The notes: generated from the letters alone by a model not told the origin. 36,414 nucleotides of DNA from Desulfobacterales bacterium (GCA_020348305.1 CP070746.1:1062793-1099206); one strand, 5' to 3'. Counted from the first letter of the stretch, positions 9,510 to 18,231 are shown. A program made the numbers and translations.

Positions 9510-10271
9510 TTACGAATCCATCGGAATAAACTGCCCGGCTGTCTCTCCACCGTCAATGGCTATGGTCGTTCCGGTAATGTATTTTGCTTCCGAAGATGCT
9601 AAAAAGACAAACAATGAAGCAATTTCTTCCGGTTTGGCATGACGGTTTAACGGAATCTTACGGTTGACTTCTTCCAGCATTTCCGCTGTGTACTCCGTTT
9701 TTTGCATCGGTGTCAGGACATAGCCGGGGCAAACAGCGTTTGCTCGCAGCCAAGGTGCGCATTCTAAGGCAATGGTCCTTGCCAGATTGATTACGCCTGC
9801 TTTAGATGCATTGTAATCAGTATAGAATGGGTGTCCGTCAAATCCGTTGGTTGAAGCCGTAAAAAGAATTACGCCCGAACGCTGCTTTTTCATTCGATCA
9901 ATTGCCTCTTTTGCGCATAGAAACATGCCATCCAAATTGACTCGCAGTACTTTTGACCATTGAGGGTAGTCAATTTCAATAAACGGCTTGCGCACACTGA
10001 TTCCGGCGTTTGATATTAAGATATCAATGCCTCCCATGGTATCATCGATTTTTTTAAATGCGACCTCAATATCATCCGGTATGCTCACATCCGCACATAC
10101 CCCACCTTTTAGTTCAGGCAATTCAGACAGAGCCTTGACCAGGGTCTCCTGATTACAATCAAGGATGACAACATTGGAGTCTTCAGCAATAAATCGTTTC
10201 GCAGTGGCATAGCCGATTCCGCTGGCACCGCCGGTAATAACCACCCGTTTATCTTTAAGATCATCATACAT
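9510..10271 (-). CDS. Classical SDR-family oxidoreductase
   Basis: The start is taken at the ATG 10269-10271 (MYDDLKDKRVVITGG), because the cofactor-binding fold begins at once and AAGGGG lies upstream. An in-frame reading to 10379 would cross a REP-like repeat. The 253-residue enzyme has TGGASGIG at 13-20, SNAG at 87-90, Ser140, and YNASK with Tyr153 and Lys157. The acidic residue in VILDCNQ favours NAD(H). The end, YITGTTIAIDGGETAGQFIP, is typical of sugar or hydroxyacid SDRs. It is first in the pair with the gene at 8673-9464. Substrate unknown. Confidence 0.86.
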   Translation of the reverse strand: MYDDLKDKRVVITGGASGIGYATAKRFIAEDSNVVILDCNQETLVKALSELPELKGGVCADVSIPDDIEVAFKKIDDTMGGIDILISNAGISVRKPFIEIDYPQWSKVLRVNLDGMFLCAKEAIDRMKKQRSGVILFTASTNGFDGHPFYTDYNASKAGVINLARTIALECAPWLRANAVCPGYVLTPMQKTEYTAEMLEEVNRKIPLNRHAKPEEIASLFVFLASSEAKYITGTTIAIDGGETAGQFIPMDS

Positions 10272-10355
10272 AGGTTTTTCTACCCCTTTTATTAGAATTG
10301 GCTTAAAAATCCCATCTTTTGACCGATGGCTGTGTTGCTCGTAGCCGAAAAAATA

Positions 10356-10383
10356 TCGCGGCTTGGAAGCCGCTCCCACCGGT
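10356..10383. repeat. REP-like palindromic element
   Basis: The core is a perfect stem GCGGCTT/AAGCCGC with a two-base GG loop (10358-10373). It is flanked by TC and TCCCACCGG, giving the look of Y-REP/REP sequences (TCGCGGC...GCCGCTCCCACC) that are dispersed in many proteobacterial genomes. It lies in the 5' region of the SDR pair, 85 nt before the chosen start. No other copy is in the window. Confidence 0.6.
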
Positions 10384-10470
10384 AATATAAATTAGATGTG
10401 AAGCGCCGCTTATTTTTAGTGTGTCCCTCAGACAAAATATACGGTTTTGAAACCAATACAAGCAAAATTA

Positions 10471-10671
10471 TCACGAATTAGGCACAATGCCTTCCTTGAA
10501 TGCTACGATATCCCGACACAACTCTTCTTTTGTGTTTTCTGTGAGTTTTGTCTTAAAATCATCCATATCAAGGGTGCATGAATTTACGTCAACGGCCACA
10601 TCTTCAACCACGATACCTTTTTCTTGCAGTTCAATCCATAAATTCAATATTTTAAGATTTTTTGATTCCAT
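10471..10671 (-). CDS. Small hypothetical protein
   Basis: This is a possible 66-residue acidic protein beginning MESKNLKILNLWIELQ, with a predicted mixed helix/strand character and no signal peptide or membrane segment. No ribosome site is visible before the ATG and no family was recognised. A similar-length frame runs on the opposite strand, so coding is uncertain. The amino-acid composition (alternating hydrophobic and charged residues, few rare residues) is more protein-like on this strand than on the other. Confidence 0.35.
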   Translation of the reverse strand: MESKNLKILNLWIELQEKGIVVEDVAVDVNSCTLDMDDFKTKLTENTKEELCRDIVAFKEGIVPNS

Positions 10672-10788
10672 ATGATCAAGCGGACACTCTTTATCAGAAA
10701 TTGACTCAGTTTTGCAATAAAACCCGCGTCTGTAATTATCGGTCTTGGGAACGCTTTACAAAACGAAAAAAAAGAAATATTTATCACA

Positions 10789-10881
10789 ATCTGGTTATCT
10801 ACAAAAGCCAAGTGAGCATAATAATATATAAGGTTATCCCACGATTAAAGAAGCCTACTTGGTCTTTCTGGATAACCAGAT
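10789..10881. repeat. Imperfect inverted repeat, MITE-like
   Basis: Two 25-nt arms (10789-10813 and 10857-10881) are reverse complements at 21 of 25 positions by eye. They share ATCTGGTTATC and CCAAGT and flank a 43-nt AT-rich centre. The element occupies the non-coding space upstream of the UbiG-like gene. It could be a miniature inverted-repeat element or a large transcript hairpin. No gene was seen inside it. Confidence 0.6.
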
Positions 10882-10941
10882 ATCACAAAGTTACACGAAA
10901 TTCCGAAACGTTTAATTAATCACTATGATATTAGGCGATAA

Positions 10942-11673
10942 ATGGAATTGAGGCCCAAATCAATGAGAAATAGCAATAACAATGTTGATGAAGCTGAACT
11001 TGCCAGGTTTGAATCTATGGCTTCGATCTGGTGGGATAAAAAAAGTGATTTCAAAGCGCTTCACGACATCAATGTCCTGCGCCTGAATTATATTAGCAAT
11101 CGCTCTTCTCTTGAGAGCAAACGGGTATTGGATGTGGGCTGCGGCGGTGGAATCCTTTCAGAAGCAATGGCAGCCAGGGGTGCTGATGTCACTGGGATTG
11201 ATATGGGGAAGCAGGCCCTGGCGGTTGCGAAACTGCATTTAAAAAAATCGAGTCTTCACGTCAACTATCAGCTTAGTACCGCTGAGGAATTTTCACATGC
11301 CCACCAGGACAGCTTTGATGTCATCACATGTCTCGAACTACTGGAACACGTGCCGGATCCGTCATCGGTTATTCTATCCTGCAAGAAATCGGTTAAACCA
11401 GGTGGCGATGTGTTTTTTGCCACCATTAATCGCAATCCGAAATCGTTTCTTTTTGCGATAATTGGTGCCGAATATATTCTTGGTTTAGTGCGCAAAGGAA
11501 CACACACTTATAGTAAATTCATCAAGCCAGTTGAACTTGAAAATTGGGCAAGCACCGCTGGTTTGAAGCTTAAGGACCTCACCGGCTTGCATTACAATCC
11601 ATTCATACGAAAATACTCTCTCGGTGGCAATGTACATGTGAACTATATGATGCACTACCGCCGAGAATCTTAA
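10942..11673 (+). CDS. ubiG: UbiG-like SAM-dependent O-methyltransferase
   Basis: The 243-residue protein resembles bifunctional 3-demethylubiquinol/2-polyprenyl-6-hydroxyphenol methylase. It has an N-terminal EAELARFESMASIWWD segment typical of UbiG, the SAM-binding motif VLDVGCGGG at 62-70, and the acidic GIDMG after strand 2. It would methylate a polyprenyl quinone precursor at the membrane surface. A second in-frame ATG at 10963 with GAGG upstream is an equally good start. The gene stands alone between repeat-bearing spacers. The organism may use it for a non-ubiquinone substrate, so the symbol is a family-level call. Confidence 0.75.
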   Translation: MELRPKSMRNSNNNVDEAELARFESMASIWWDKKSDFKALHDINVLRLNYISNRSSLESKRVLDVGCGGGILSEAMAARGADVTGIDMGKQALAVAKLHLKKSSLHVNYQLSTAEEFSHAHQDSFDVITCLELLEHVPDPSSVILSCKKSVKPGGDVFFATINRNPKSFLFAIIGAEYILGLVRKGTHTYSKFIKPVELENWASTAGLKLKDLTGLHYNPFIRKYSLGGNVHVNYMMHYRRES

Positions 11674-11779
11674 AGAATCCAAGCTTCATAAATTCCATTA
11701 TTATTCAAATTGGAATTGCTGATTGTATGTTCACTCCGAATTTAGACAATAAGTAAGTTTTTACAGAAGGTTAGGTTTT

Positions 11780-11870
11780 ATACACAGCGTCATAATAAAT
11801 GCCGTATTCGCCATTTGAATCGTTGGTTTTAAATTGCAATATCGGGGCAATCATGCAGAACGCTGTGTAT
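11780..11870. repeat. Short element with 11-bp terminal inverted repeats
   Basis: ATACACAGCGT at 11780-11790 and ACGCTGTGTAT at 11860-11870 are exact reverse complements and bound a 91-nt AT-rich segment with no open frame. The left end continues CATAA. The same ACAGCGTCATAA occurs at 3879-3890 in the glt promoter spacer. It could be a miniature element or a pair of regulator sites. Confidence 0.45.
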
Positions 11871-12229
11871 GTATGCGAAAGGATTTATGTCTTTCTGTAT
11901 AGGGGCAATGAAGCAATTTGCTCTAATCGAATATATTGGATATAATTGATTCCTAAGTTGAGCGGTTCAACGTTCACGGTTCCCAGTTAAAGTGCCCTAA
12001 CTGGTCTCTAACAATGGTATTACGCGTCAATCGGGTCGAATTCCATGTTTCACCTAATGGGTGAAAGAGGCCAATAAAAGCAATGGAATATAAAGTTATG
12101 GAAATCAGGATTTTATAACCTTTGAACCCTGAACCTGGAACCGATCACTTTAGGTGATAGTTTGTTACATGAAGACCTAAGCTTTTCTTTTGAAGTGAAT
12201 TTTAGGGTGTGCCAGCTTGGAGGTGCTCT
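11871..12229. other. Non-coding spacer
   Basis: No supported gene was found. The stretch holds degenerate GGTTCAACGTTCACGGTTCCC (about 11964-11984) and the roughly inverted TGAACCCTGAACCTGGAACC (about 12123-12142), which look like a decayed inverted repeat. The ribosome site of the following zinc-ribbon gene lies at its right end. Confidence 0.5.
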
Positions 12230-12397
12230 ATGGCTGAATACGAAATAGAATGTAATGAATGTGGCTGGCGAGGAATGGGGTCGGCACTTGATAAAGATAC
12301 GGATAAGTCCAGTGGGAAAACGCTTACCTTTTGTCCGGGTTGTGGCAGTACCGATTTTGAAAGCGTAACCGAGAAAAAACAAGGGGAAAGTTCCTAG
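12230..12397 (+). CDS. Small zinc-ribbon protein
   Basis: The start is fixed by GGAGGTG at 12219-12225, four bases before the ATG. An earlier in-frame ATG at 12209 lies before this site. The 55-residue protein has two CxxC knuckles, CNECGW near the N-terminus and CPGCGS near residue 40, spaced as in a rubredoxin-type or zinc-ribbon fold. It is acidic and has no membrane segment. Its function is unknown. Such proteins often bind nucleic acid or serve as assembly factors. It converges on the PHP-domain gene with only 15 nt between the stops. Confidence 0.75.
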   Translation: MAEYEIECNECGWRGMGSALDKDTDKSSGKTLTFCPGCGSTDFESVTEKKQGESS

Positions 12398-12412
12398 CGG
12401 CTGTTGAAGATT

Positions 12413-13333
12413 TTAAAGAGCCCTATATTTCTTTTGCCTTTCCTTGATCCTTCCATTTAAACTGCGCTTGAAATTGTCTTTGATCGCCTTTGATTTAGTA
12501 TTAATAACAGTGTAGCCGTATTTTATATTTTTTTCGACCAGATCCGGGTAATTTTTGATATTTGTCCGCAATTTAACCCCGTTTGATGTGACTTTTCGGA
12601 TAATGTCGATTTCCTTTCCAATGACCCTATTTTTCTTTTTTTTAATGGCGTTTAGAAATGCTTTTCGATTGGGTTTAGACTCAGCATAGCTGACCGCCTT
12701 GCCCATTTGAACCAATCGGTGTCCATCACTTCCAGCGGTAATACATTTATCCAAATTAAAACCCAATATTGCACTGCGCAAATTCCACTTATTCAAATTC
12801 TCCGAGTTGATAACCTCTACGCCATCAATTAAGTCGAAGATAGGGTTGAGTCTTTCTACCGGAAAATAGTGATTGGATATTCCTGTGTAAGCACCGGAAA
12901 AGGGATGAGGGAAAATAATGAGCGAATTAAAAAACCGAGCACGTCGAATGATTTCCTCCATATCAAGAGCGGTAGAGCTCATGATTTCGTGACCCATATG
13001 GGGCTCGATATCATTCTCGTAGAAAACCTTGAGGCTTTCAATATCATAGAAATAGACAAGGATATGGGTTCCTTCTAATGAGGTTATTTCAATTCCGGGG
13101 ATGCTGAGAATATCTTTATAGCCGTCGATTTCAACAGCCCCTTTAATTTCATTATGATCGGTAATGGCGATGCCTATATTTAATTCACGCGCTCTATTGG
13201 CAATCGCGTGTATCGTATTAAAGCCATCGGAATGATGGGAGTGAAAGTGCATATCGACCACTGTAAATTTTGGGGTCAGCTCTATGAGGTTTGGGCGCTC
13301 AAATAGGATTCGATGATGGTTATCGTTTTTCAT
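12413..13333 (-). CDS. PHP-domain phosphoesterase-like protein
   Basis: The protein has 306 residues. The metal-binding motif 1 MHFHSHHSDG (His29, His31, Asp36) and motif 2 ITDHNEIKG (Asp59, His60) are clear. Further PHP-type residues appear in FPHPFSG and in ITAGSDGHR toward the middle. This belongs to the PHP family related to 3',5'-nucleoside bisphosphate phosphatase and TrpH. It would hydrolyse a phosphoester using a di- or trinuclear metal site. The C-terminal ~80 residues are basic (KKKKNR, KERQKK) and not recognised. It appears monocistronic. The ribosome site is weak (AAAGATTAATAT before ATG). Confidence 0.82.
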   Translation of the reverse strand: MKNDNHHRILFERPNLIELTPKFTVVDMHFHSHHSDGFNTIHAIANRARELNIGIAITDHNEIKGAVEIDGYKDILSIPGIEITSLEGTHILVYFYDIESLKVFYENDIEPHMGHEIMSSTALDMEEIIRRARFFNSLIIFPHPFSGAYTGISNHYFPVERLNPIFDLIDGVEVINSENLNKWNLRSAILGFNLDKCITAGSDGHRLVQMGKAVSYAESKPNRKAFLNAIKKKKNRVIGKEIDIIRKVTSNGVKLRTNIKNYPDLVEKNIKYGYTVINTKSKAIKDNFKRSLNGRIKERQKKYRAL

Positions 13334-13703
13334 ATATTAATCTTTTAAAATATTTATTAAACGTTAGGTGATTAAAGGTCGGATATTTTCCTGCTATTAC
13401 ATTTGACGAACTTCTATGTTTCCGTAACATCAGACCCGAAATATTTTCTATCAATTTGTCTAATATATCAAATAAGCAATCTTTCTTCAAATTTTTCAAC
13501 ATTGTTTGTTTATCGGAAAAAATTCAGCAAAACTTAACCAAAAAATTTGATGGATCTGAATAAGATCGAAGAACATTAAACCACCAAAAAATAAGGTTCC
13601 TGCAAACAAATTCAAGTCTGGAGCACCAGGAAGGCGATTGAAAGCATTTGTTAAAATGAGGTTAAGTTACTAGATTCATAATCATTATGATGAGAATGGA
13701 ATG
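13334..13703. other. AT-rich non-coding spacer
   Basis: No gene was supported. A 60-codon frame on the minus strand (13320-13502) has no ribosome site and atypical composition. The promoter of the PHP gene should lie at the left end. The right end follows the stop of the glycosyltransferase fusion, without a clear terminator hairpin. Confidence 0.5.
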
Positions 13704-15056
13704 TCAAATTTTTGATTTTACTTTTTCACGACGGTACCAGTGAGCGAGGCTTTCAGGTGAGGCACCAAAGTGGTAAGCGATTATAATTATTTGATTTATC
13801 AGCCATGTTTTAAAGATACCCATATTTAACCATCGGCGGGGCGATGTTTTTAAGGCTTCGTTTAAAATGACGATCTTTCCTTTTCGTCTCAACCGGCGGA
13901 TAAGCTCGAAATCCTCCATAATCGGAATATCCGGATACCCGCCGATTTCATCAAAAAGCGCTTTGGTGACAAAAATCCCTTGATCTCCATAAGGTGCCTG
14001 TAGGTGACGAGATCGCCAATTTGCAACCCGCTCGATAAATCGAAGACCTCTTCCATCTGAGTCGATGCACAACTGAAAAGCACCGGCAGCCACACCGTTT
14101 TGACTGATCTTGTCCAAAATCGGTTTTTCAAAATTTTTGGGCAACCTGTTGTCGGCGTGCAGAAATAAAAGTATCTCACCGCTCGCTGCGGCGGCACCGG
14201 CATTCATTTGCCTGGCTTTTGAAGGCGTTGTCGTAAGCACTTTAGCACCTGAGGATCTGGCTATGTCTGCCGTATCGTCGCAGCTTCCGCCATCCACCAG
14301 AATAACTTCCACCTCGTCACGATTTTTGAGCGCAGACAGGGTGTTTATTATGTTATCCGCTTCGTTTAAGGCCGGAATAATAATTGAGATTTTTTTTTGG
14401 CTTGTGGGGATAGGATATGCTTCAGCACACTGTTGCCAGGCATAAAGGTCTTCAGGTTGATCCACATCATCTAGTGTTTCCAATAGGCTATAACCTAGAC
14501 CGAGCTTATCTGCAAGGTGCAGGGTCTGATTCAACACTTCTGCTGTTCCCCAGTTTATTCCCGAAAATAATTGAGGATTCGCTTCCGACCAGGAGACCTC
14601 TTTTATTCCAATTAGATAATAGCCGCCATCGCTGGCCGGACCAAAGATCAGATCATTCGTTTTGAGTTTCTCAAAAGCGTTTTTCAAACTGTCAATGGTG
14701 ATGCCCGGAATATCGGTTCCAATAATTATCGCTGCTTTGGTACCGGATTGAAATGCATCATCCAAGGCAAAGCACATCCGTTGGCCGATATCCCCCTCCT
14801 GCTGCGGATAGTAGCTAAATTCGGGACCAAGCCAGTTTTGCATTAAGCTTTTATTGCCCTCTTCATAGCGGATTTCTATTGTCAAAGAGCGGAATTTTAA
14901 AAGATTGCGGACTTTTGAAATCAGATGTTCGGTCATCTGGCGTTGAAGTTTTGCAGCACCTTGCTCACCCAAGACCGGAATCAGGCGGGTTTTGGTTTTC
15001 CCCGGCTCGGGATAACGGGTAAAAATTATTAGTCGCTCGCAAGCGCCTGCTGACAT
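13704..15056 (-). CDS. Fused TIGR04282/TIGR04283-type glycosyltransferase
   Basis: The start is the ATG at 15054-15056, about 8 nt after GGAG. A TTG six codons earlier is possible. The 450-residue protein is two modules. Residues about 1-215 are a DUF2064/TIGR04282 nucleotidyltransferase-like domain (RYPEPGKTKTRL, GTDIPG, ASDGGYYLIGI). Residues about 220-445 are a GT-A family 2 glycosyltransferase of TIGR04283 type (ISIIIPALNEADNI, VDGGSCDDT, ARQMNAGAA, FLHADNRLP). The two families usually occur as neighbouring genes and have been linked to arsenosugar-type or other glycolipid synthesis. Here they are one polypeptide, which supports acting on the same substrate. The sugar donor and acceptor are unknown. 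No arsenic-methylation gene is nearby. Confidence 0.85.
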   Translation of the reverse strand: MSAGACERLIIFTRYPEPGKTKTRLIPVLGEQGAAKLQRQMTEHLISKVRNLLKFRSLTIEIRYEEGNKSLMQNWLGPEFSYYPQQEGDIGQRMCFALDDAFQSGTKAAIIIGTDIPGITIDSLKNAFEKLKTNDLIFGPASDGGYYLIGIKEVSWSEANPQLFSGINWGTAEVLNQTLHLADKLGLGYSLLETLDDVDQPEDLYAWQQCAEAYPIPTSQKKISIIIPALNEADNIINTLSALKNRDEVEVILVDGGSCDDTADIARSSGAKVLTTTPSKARQMNAGAAAASGEILLFLHADNRLPKNFEKPILDKISQNGVAAGAFQLCIDSDGRGLRFIERVANWRSRHLQAPYGDQGIFVTKALFDEIGGYPDIPIMEDFELIRRLRRKGKIVILNEALKTSPRRWLNMGIFKTWLINQIIIIAYHFGASPESLAHWYRREKVKSKI

Positions 15057-15232
15057 CGCTTTGCTCCGAGTCAAGCACTGAACAGTGAAATTTTTTCCTG
15101 TACTGTTGGTATTAAAGGCTTGATAGAAAAAGGTTCGGTTCGTAACGCCTAAATTGAAATCATAACAGTAATAGGAAGGATAAACAAGAATGTTAGCAGA
15201 TTGGTTATTTTATGAGTCAGAAGATTTTTTCA

Positions 15233-15946
15233 TTACCGGAAAACCCTCAATGAGCTCATCCCCCCATCGACATGGATAATTTGTCCACTGATCCACGCGC
15301 CGGTATCAGAAAGCAAATGCGCCGCCAGCTGAGCTATATCTTGAGGCGCCCCGATGCGTTTTAGCGGATGCCGTTGAGCCGATGCCTGGCGTTTTTCCTC
15401 ACTGGATAAAAGATTCTGCGCCAGAGGTGTATCCGTTAGAGAAGGGGCGATTGCATTCACCCGAATGCGGGGAGCGAATTCGGCAGCCAACGACCGGGTG
15501 AGTCCTTCGACGGCCGCTTTGGCGCTGGCCACTGATGCATGAAACGCCATGCCGGTTTTTACCGCCACCGTACTGAACAGAACAATGGAGGCGCCGGCCA
15601 GGGATTTCTTCAAGCGTTTTAAACAGCCTTGGATTGTTTTTACCGCTCCGAGAAGATTGATGTTAAAGTCCTCCAGAAAATCATCGATGGTAAGACGCTG
15701 AAATGGTTTTAGCACTATCGTGCCCGGACAATATACCAGTCCATGTAAGATTTCCGGCAAAGCTTCGAGGTCAAAGAATTCGGCTTTTACATCAAGTGCA
15801 AGATGATGAACATGCGACATTTCCGCCAAGGTGTTGTTGGTTCTGGATCCAACGTAAATTTCGTGATGATTATTGCTAAGAACTTTTACCAGTTCTAATC
15901 CGATGCCTGAACTTCCGCCCACAATGAATATGTTTTTTTTGTCCAT
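15233..15946 (-). CDS. Divergent SDR-family protein lacking the catalytic Tyr
   Basis: The start is the ATG 15944-15946, seven bases after AAGGAC. The longer frame to 16006 has no ribosome site. The 237-residue protein has the cofactor loop GGSSGIG at 10-16, a CPG in place of NNAG (about 73-75), Ser125, and HASVASAK. Lys143 is kept, but the position four residues before it, normally Tyr, is Val139. The C-terminus GAWISGQIIHVDGGMSSLR is SDR-like. Proteins of this look often accompany Cfa/DUF1365/flavin-oxidoreductase lipid clusters. It may bind NAD(P)H without classic SDR chemistry. It is divergent from the DUF2062-MFS-DUF1295 genes. Confidence 0.82.
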   Translation of the reverse strand: MDKKNIFIVGGSSGIGLELVKVLSNNHHEIYVGSRTNNTLAEMSHVHHLALDVKAEFFDLEALPEILHGLVYCPGTIVLKPFQRLTIDDFLEDFNINLLGAVKTIQGCLKRLKKSLAGASIVLFSTVAVKTGMAFHASVASAKAAVEGLTRSLAAEFAPRIRVNAIAPSLTDTPLAQNLLSSEEKRQASAQRHPLKRIGAPQDIAQLAAHLLSDTGAWISGQIIHVDGGMSSLRVFR

Positions 15947-16285
15947 GACGAGTCCTTTCTTTATTGATTTTCTTCGATCGCCACTATCGTTTCCTGCAAA
16001 AATCACAAACTTAATCGAAGTTGCTGCATCTTTGTCAGCATTCAGATCGATTTCGTGGCCATTTGATCTGAATCATAATCATCCTCGATCTAAGATCAAG
16101 CTGAGTTCGGCGAGCGACAACATCATCTGTCTGATAGTTTCTGCCTATCACTATCCTGCATATATTTCCTTATTGATTTGGCGATTCGAATGCTAACATT
16201 ACTTTTTTTAATCAATATTTAATTCCACTGAAATATTCAGCGTTTGATCCTTAATTTCGACGAATCTTAAAAAGTAATTTAATCG
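15947..16285. other. Divergent promoter region
   Basis: This 339-nt AT-rich spacer separates the SDR gene (minus) from the DUF2062 gene (plus), so it should hold both promoters. No gene, hairpin or repeat of note was seen. No -10/-35 assignment is offered. Confidence 0.4.
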
Positions 16286-16792
16286 ATGACAATGCGAAAC
16301 AAAACGTTGCAAAGGTTCTGGAGAAGAAGAATTACTGAGCCTTTTGTTGATTTTCTGACGCAGGGTCTGAGTAACCAAAAATTAGCGCTAAGCCTTGCTT
16401 TTGGGATCACCCTCGGCACCTTTCCGGTGCTCGGTATAACGACACTTTTATGCTTGCTGGCAGCGCTTACCCTTAAGCTTAATCTGCCTGTGATTCAATT
16501 TGCAAATTTCTTGGTATATCCCCTGCAGATCCTGCTTCTGGTACCCTATTACTATTTGGGTAATTTGCTCTTTAACGCTCAGAAACACTTAGACTTTGAC
16601 ACCCTCAATAATATACTGGCAGAAATTACGAACAAGAAGGCGATAAATATGTTATTAGAATCAACATTTTATGCCATCGGCGCTTGGCTCTTAATCAGTC
16701 CACTGGTGCTTGTACTGCTCTACACAGGCCTTAAACCGGCCTTGGTAAAATTAAATTCTGAATCGTCGCGATTTAAATTATTCCGGCGTTAA
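16286..16792 (+). CDS. DUF2062 membrane protein
   Basis: The 168-residue protein has a basic N-terminus (FWRRRITEPFVDFLTQGLSNQKLALSLAFG) leading into three to four hydrophobic segments, ending TGLKPALVKL. The segment GITLGTFPVLGITTLLCLLAAL is the recognisable DUF2062 core. Function is unknown. The family is often found beside glycosyltransferases, lipid enzymes or tetratricopeptide proteins. It is the first gene of a plus-strand unit (13 nt before the MFS gene). A second ATG two codons in is equally possible because no strong ribosome site is visible. Confidence 0.8.
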   Translation: MTMRNKTLQRFWRRRITEPFVDFLTQGLSNQKLALSLAFGITLGTFPVLGITTLLCLLAALTLKLNLPVIQFANFLVYPLQILLLVPYYYLGNLLFNAQKHLDFDTLNNILAEITNKKAINMLLESTFYAIGAWLLISPLVLVLLYTGLKPALVKLNSESSRFKLFRR

Positions 16793-16805
16793 ATGAAGGT
16801 GTATT

Positions 16806-18209
16806 ATGCCAGACCATGCTACATACCGGGTTCCGATACTCAAAAAAATCGTCTACGCGCTGCCGGCCTTTTTCTTAGCCGTGGTGGGCATCCCTGTTTA
16901 TGTCTACATTCCAAAATTTTACACTGATGTAGTCGGCGTTAACATCGCCCTGCTGGGTTATATCCTATTTAGTGTTCGCATTTTCGATGCCGTGACGGAT
17001 CCGGCACTTGGTTATTTATCCGATCGAACACGAACCCGCATGGGTCGACGACGACCCTATATCGCCGTGGGTTCCGTGTTTGTTGCCCTGACGATGTTCT
17101 TGCTGTTTAATCCGCCTCGAGTTTCCGCGTCACTCGAGACGGCCTGGTTCGCAGGGTGTATCTATGCCCTTTTTTTATGCTGGACGGCCGTTGTAGTTCC
17201 TTACGAATCATTGGGGCCTGAAATTACCTTCGATTACAACGAGCGCACGAGTCTATTCGGCATGCGCGACGGGTTTCTTATCGCCGGAACGCTGGCAGCT
17301 GCAAGTTCCCCGGCACTCGTACAGTGGCTTTTCGGCCTTGCGGGAGACGCAGACGGCGAGCGGGCCAAGTTTTTCTGGATCGCCGTGATCTACGCGCCAC
17401 TACTGATCGGATCCTGTTGGTGGTGTGTGCTGGTAATTAAAGAGCATCCGCAGGGGCCTAAGTTTCAAACATCCAGCATCCGGCGCGGGCTTCGCGAGAT
17501 AGGCCGCAACCGGCCTTTTCTAATTCTTCTGATTGCCTACACCATAAGCGCCATTGGGAACAACCTGCCGGCAACGCTGATCCTCTATTACGTCGAGTAC
17601 GTGCTGCACTCCAAAATGGCCGATGCCTTCCTGCTGCTCTACTTTATCACCGGAATACTCTTTTTGCCGGGCTGGATCATCATTGCGCGCCGAACCGGGA
17701 AAAAGGCAGCCTGGCTGGCTTCCATGGCCATTAACACCGGTGCCTTTATCGGTGTTTTTTTTCTAGGTCCTGGCGATGCGGCTATTTACGGCGTCCTGGT
17801 ATTTTTGTCCGGAATTGGTTTTGGTGCAACCCTGGCAATCCCATCCGCGATCCAGGCCGATGTCATCGATTACGACGAATTGTTGACCGGCGAACGACGG
17901 GAGGGCCAGTACATCGGGTTGTGGTCGATTGCAAAAAAGCTCGCTGCCGCGGTCGGGGTTGGCGCCGGCTTGTCTATTTTAGGTCTTGTGGGCTATACTC
18001 CCAACGTTGAGCAATCCGAGCAAGTCCGGCTGACGCTGCGAGCGCTTTATGCGTTGGTCCCCTCGCTATGCAACATCATCGCATTCTTCATTGCATTGGC
18101 GTATCCGATTAGCAGCAGTATCCATAAGGATATACGAACGGCAATTGCCCAACGGCAAAAAGGCCGTCCGGTTACCAACCCCTTAAAACCGGCTCAAACT
18201 CTGGCATAA
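16806..18209 (+). CDS. MFS transporter, GPH (sodium:galactoside symporter-like) family
   Basis: The 467-residue protein has about 12 hydrophobic segments. The GPH-type loop between segments 2 and 3, FDAVTDPALGYLSDRTRTRMGRRRPYI, is a strong family mark. The related LVVFLSGIGFGATLAIPSAIQADVIDYDE is in the second half. GAAGG lies 5-9 nt before the ATG. Classical members move glycosides or hexuronides with cations. Members encoded with Cfa/DUF1295-type genes, as here, are of unproven substrate and may move a lipid precursor. Base composition is more GC-rich than the flanking spacers. Confidence 0.88.
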   Translation: MPDHATYRVPILKKIVYALPAFFLAVVGIPVYVYIPKFYTDVVGVNIALLGYILFSVRIFDAVTDPALGYLSDRTRTRMGRRRPYIAVGSVFVALTMFLLFNPPRVSASLETAWFAGCIYALFLCWTAVVVPYESLGPEITFDYNERTSLFGMRDGFLIAGTLAAASSPALVQWLFGLAGDADGERAKFFWIAVIYAPLLIGSCWWCVLVIKEHPQGPKFQTSSIRRGLREIGRNRPFLILLIAYTISAIGNNLPATLILYYVEYVLHSKMADAFLLLYFITGILFLPGWIIIARRTGKKAAWLASMAINTGAFIGVFFLGPGDAAIYGVLVFLSGIGFGATLAIPSAIQADVIDYDELLTGERREGQYIGLWSIAKKLAAAVGVGAGLSILGLVGYTPNVEQSEQVRLTLRALYALVPSLCNIIAFFIALAYPISSSIHKDIRTAIAQRQKGRPVTNPLKPAQTLA

Positions 18210-18231
18210 ACATTTATTTGGAGGAAACGTC

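Noticed and set aside
10662..10919. 85-codon plus-strand frame before the UbiG-like gene
   Set aside because: It runs through the 10789-10881 inverted repeat, has no ribosome site and gives a basic, low-quality protein.
12113..12382. 89-codon minus-strand frame opposite the zinc-ribbon gene
   Set aside because: The plus-strand gene has a strong ribosome site and paired CxxC motifs, so the opposite frame is a shadow.
13320..13502. 60-codon minus-strand frame upstream of the PHP gene
   Set aside because: No ribosome site, AT-driven composition, and it overlaps the PHP start.
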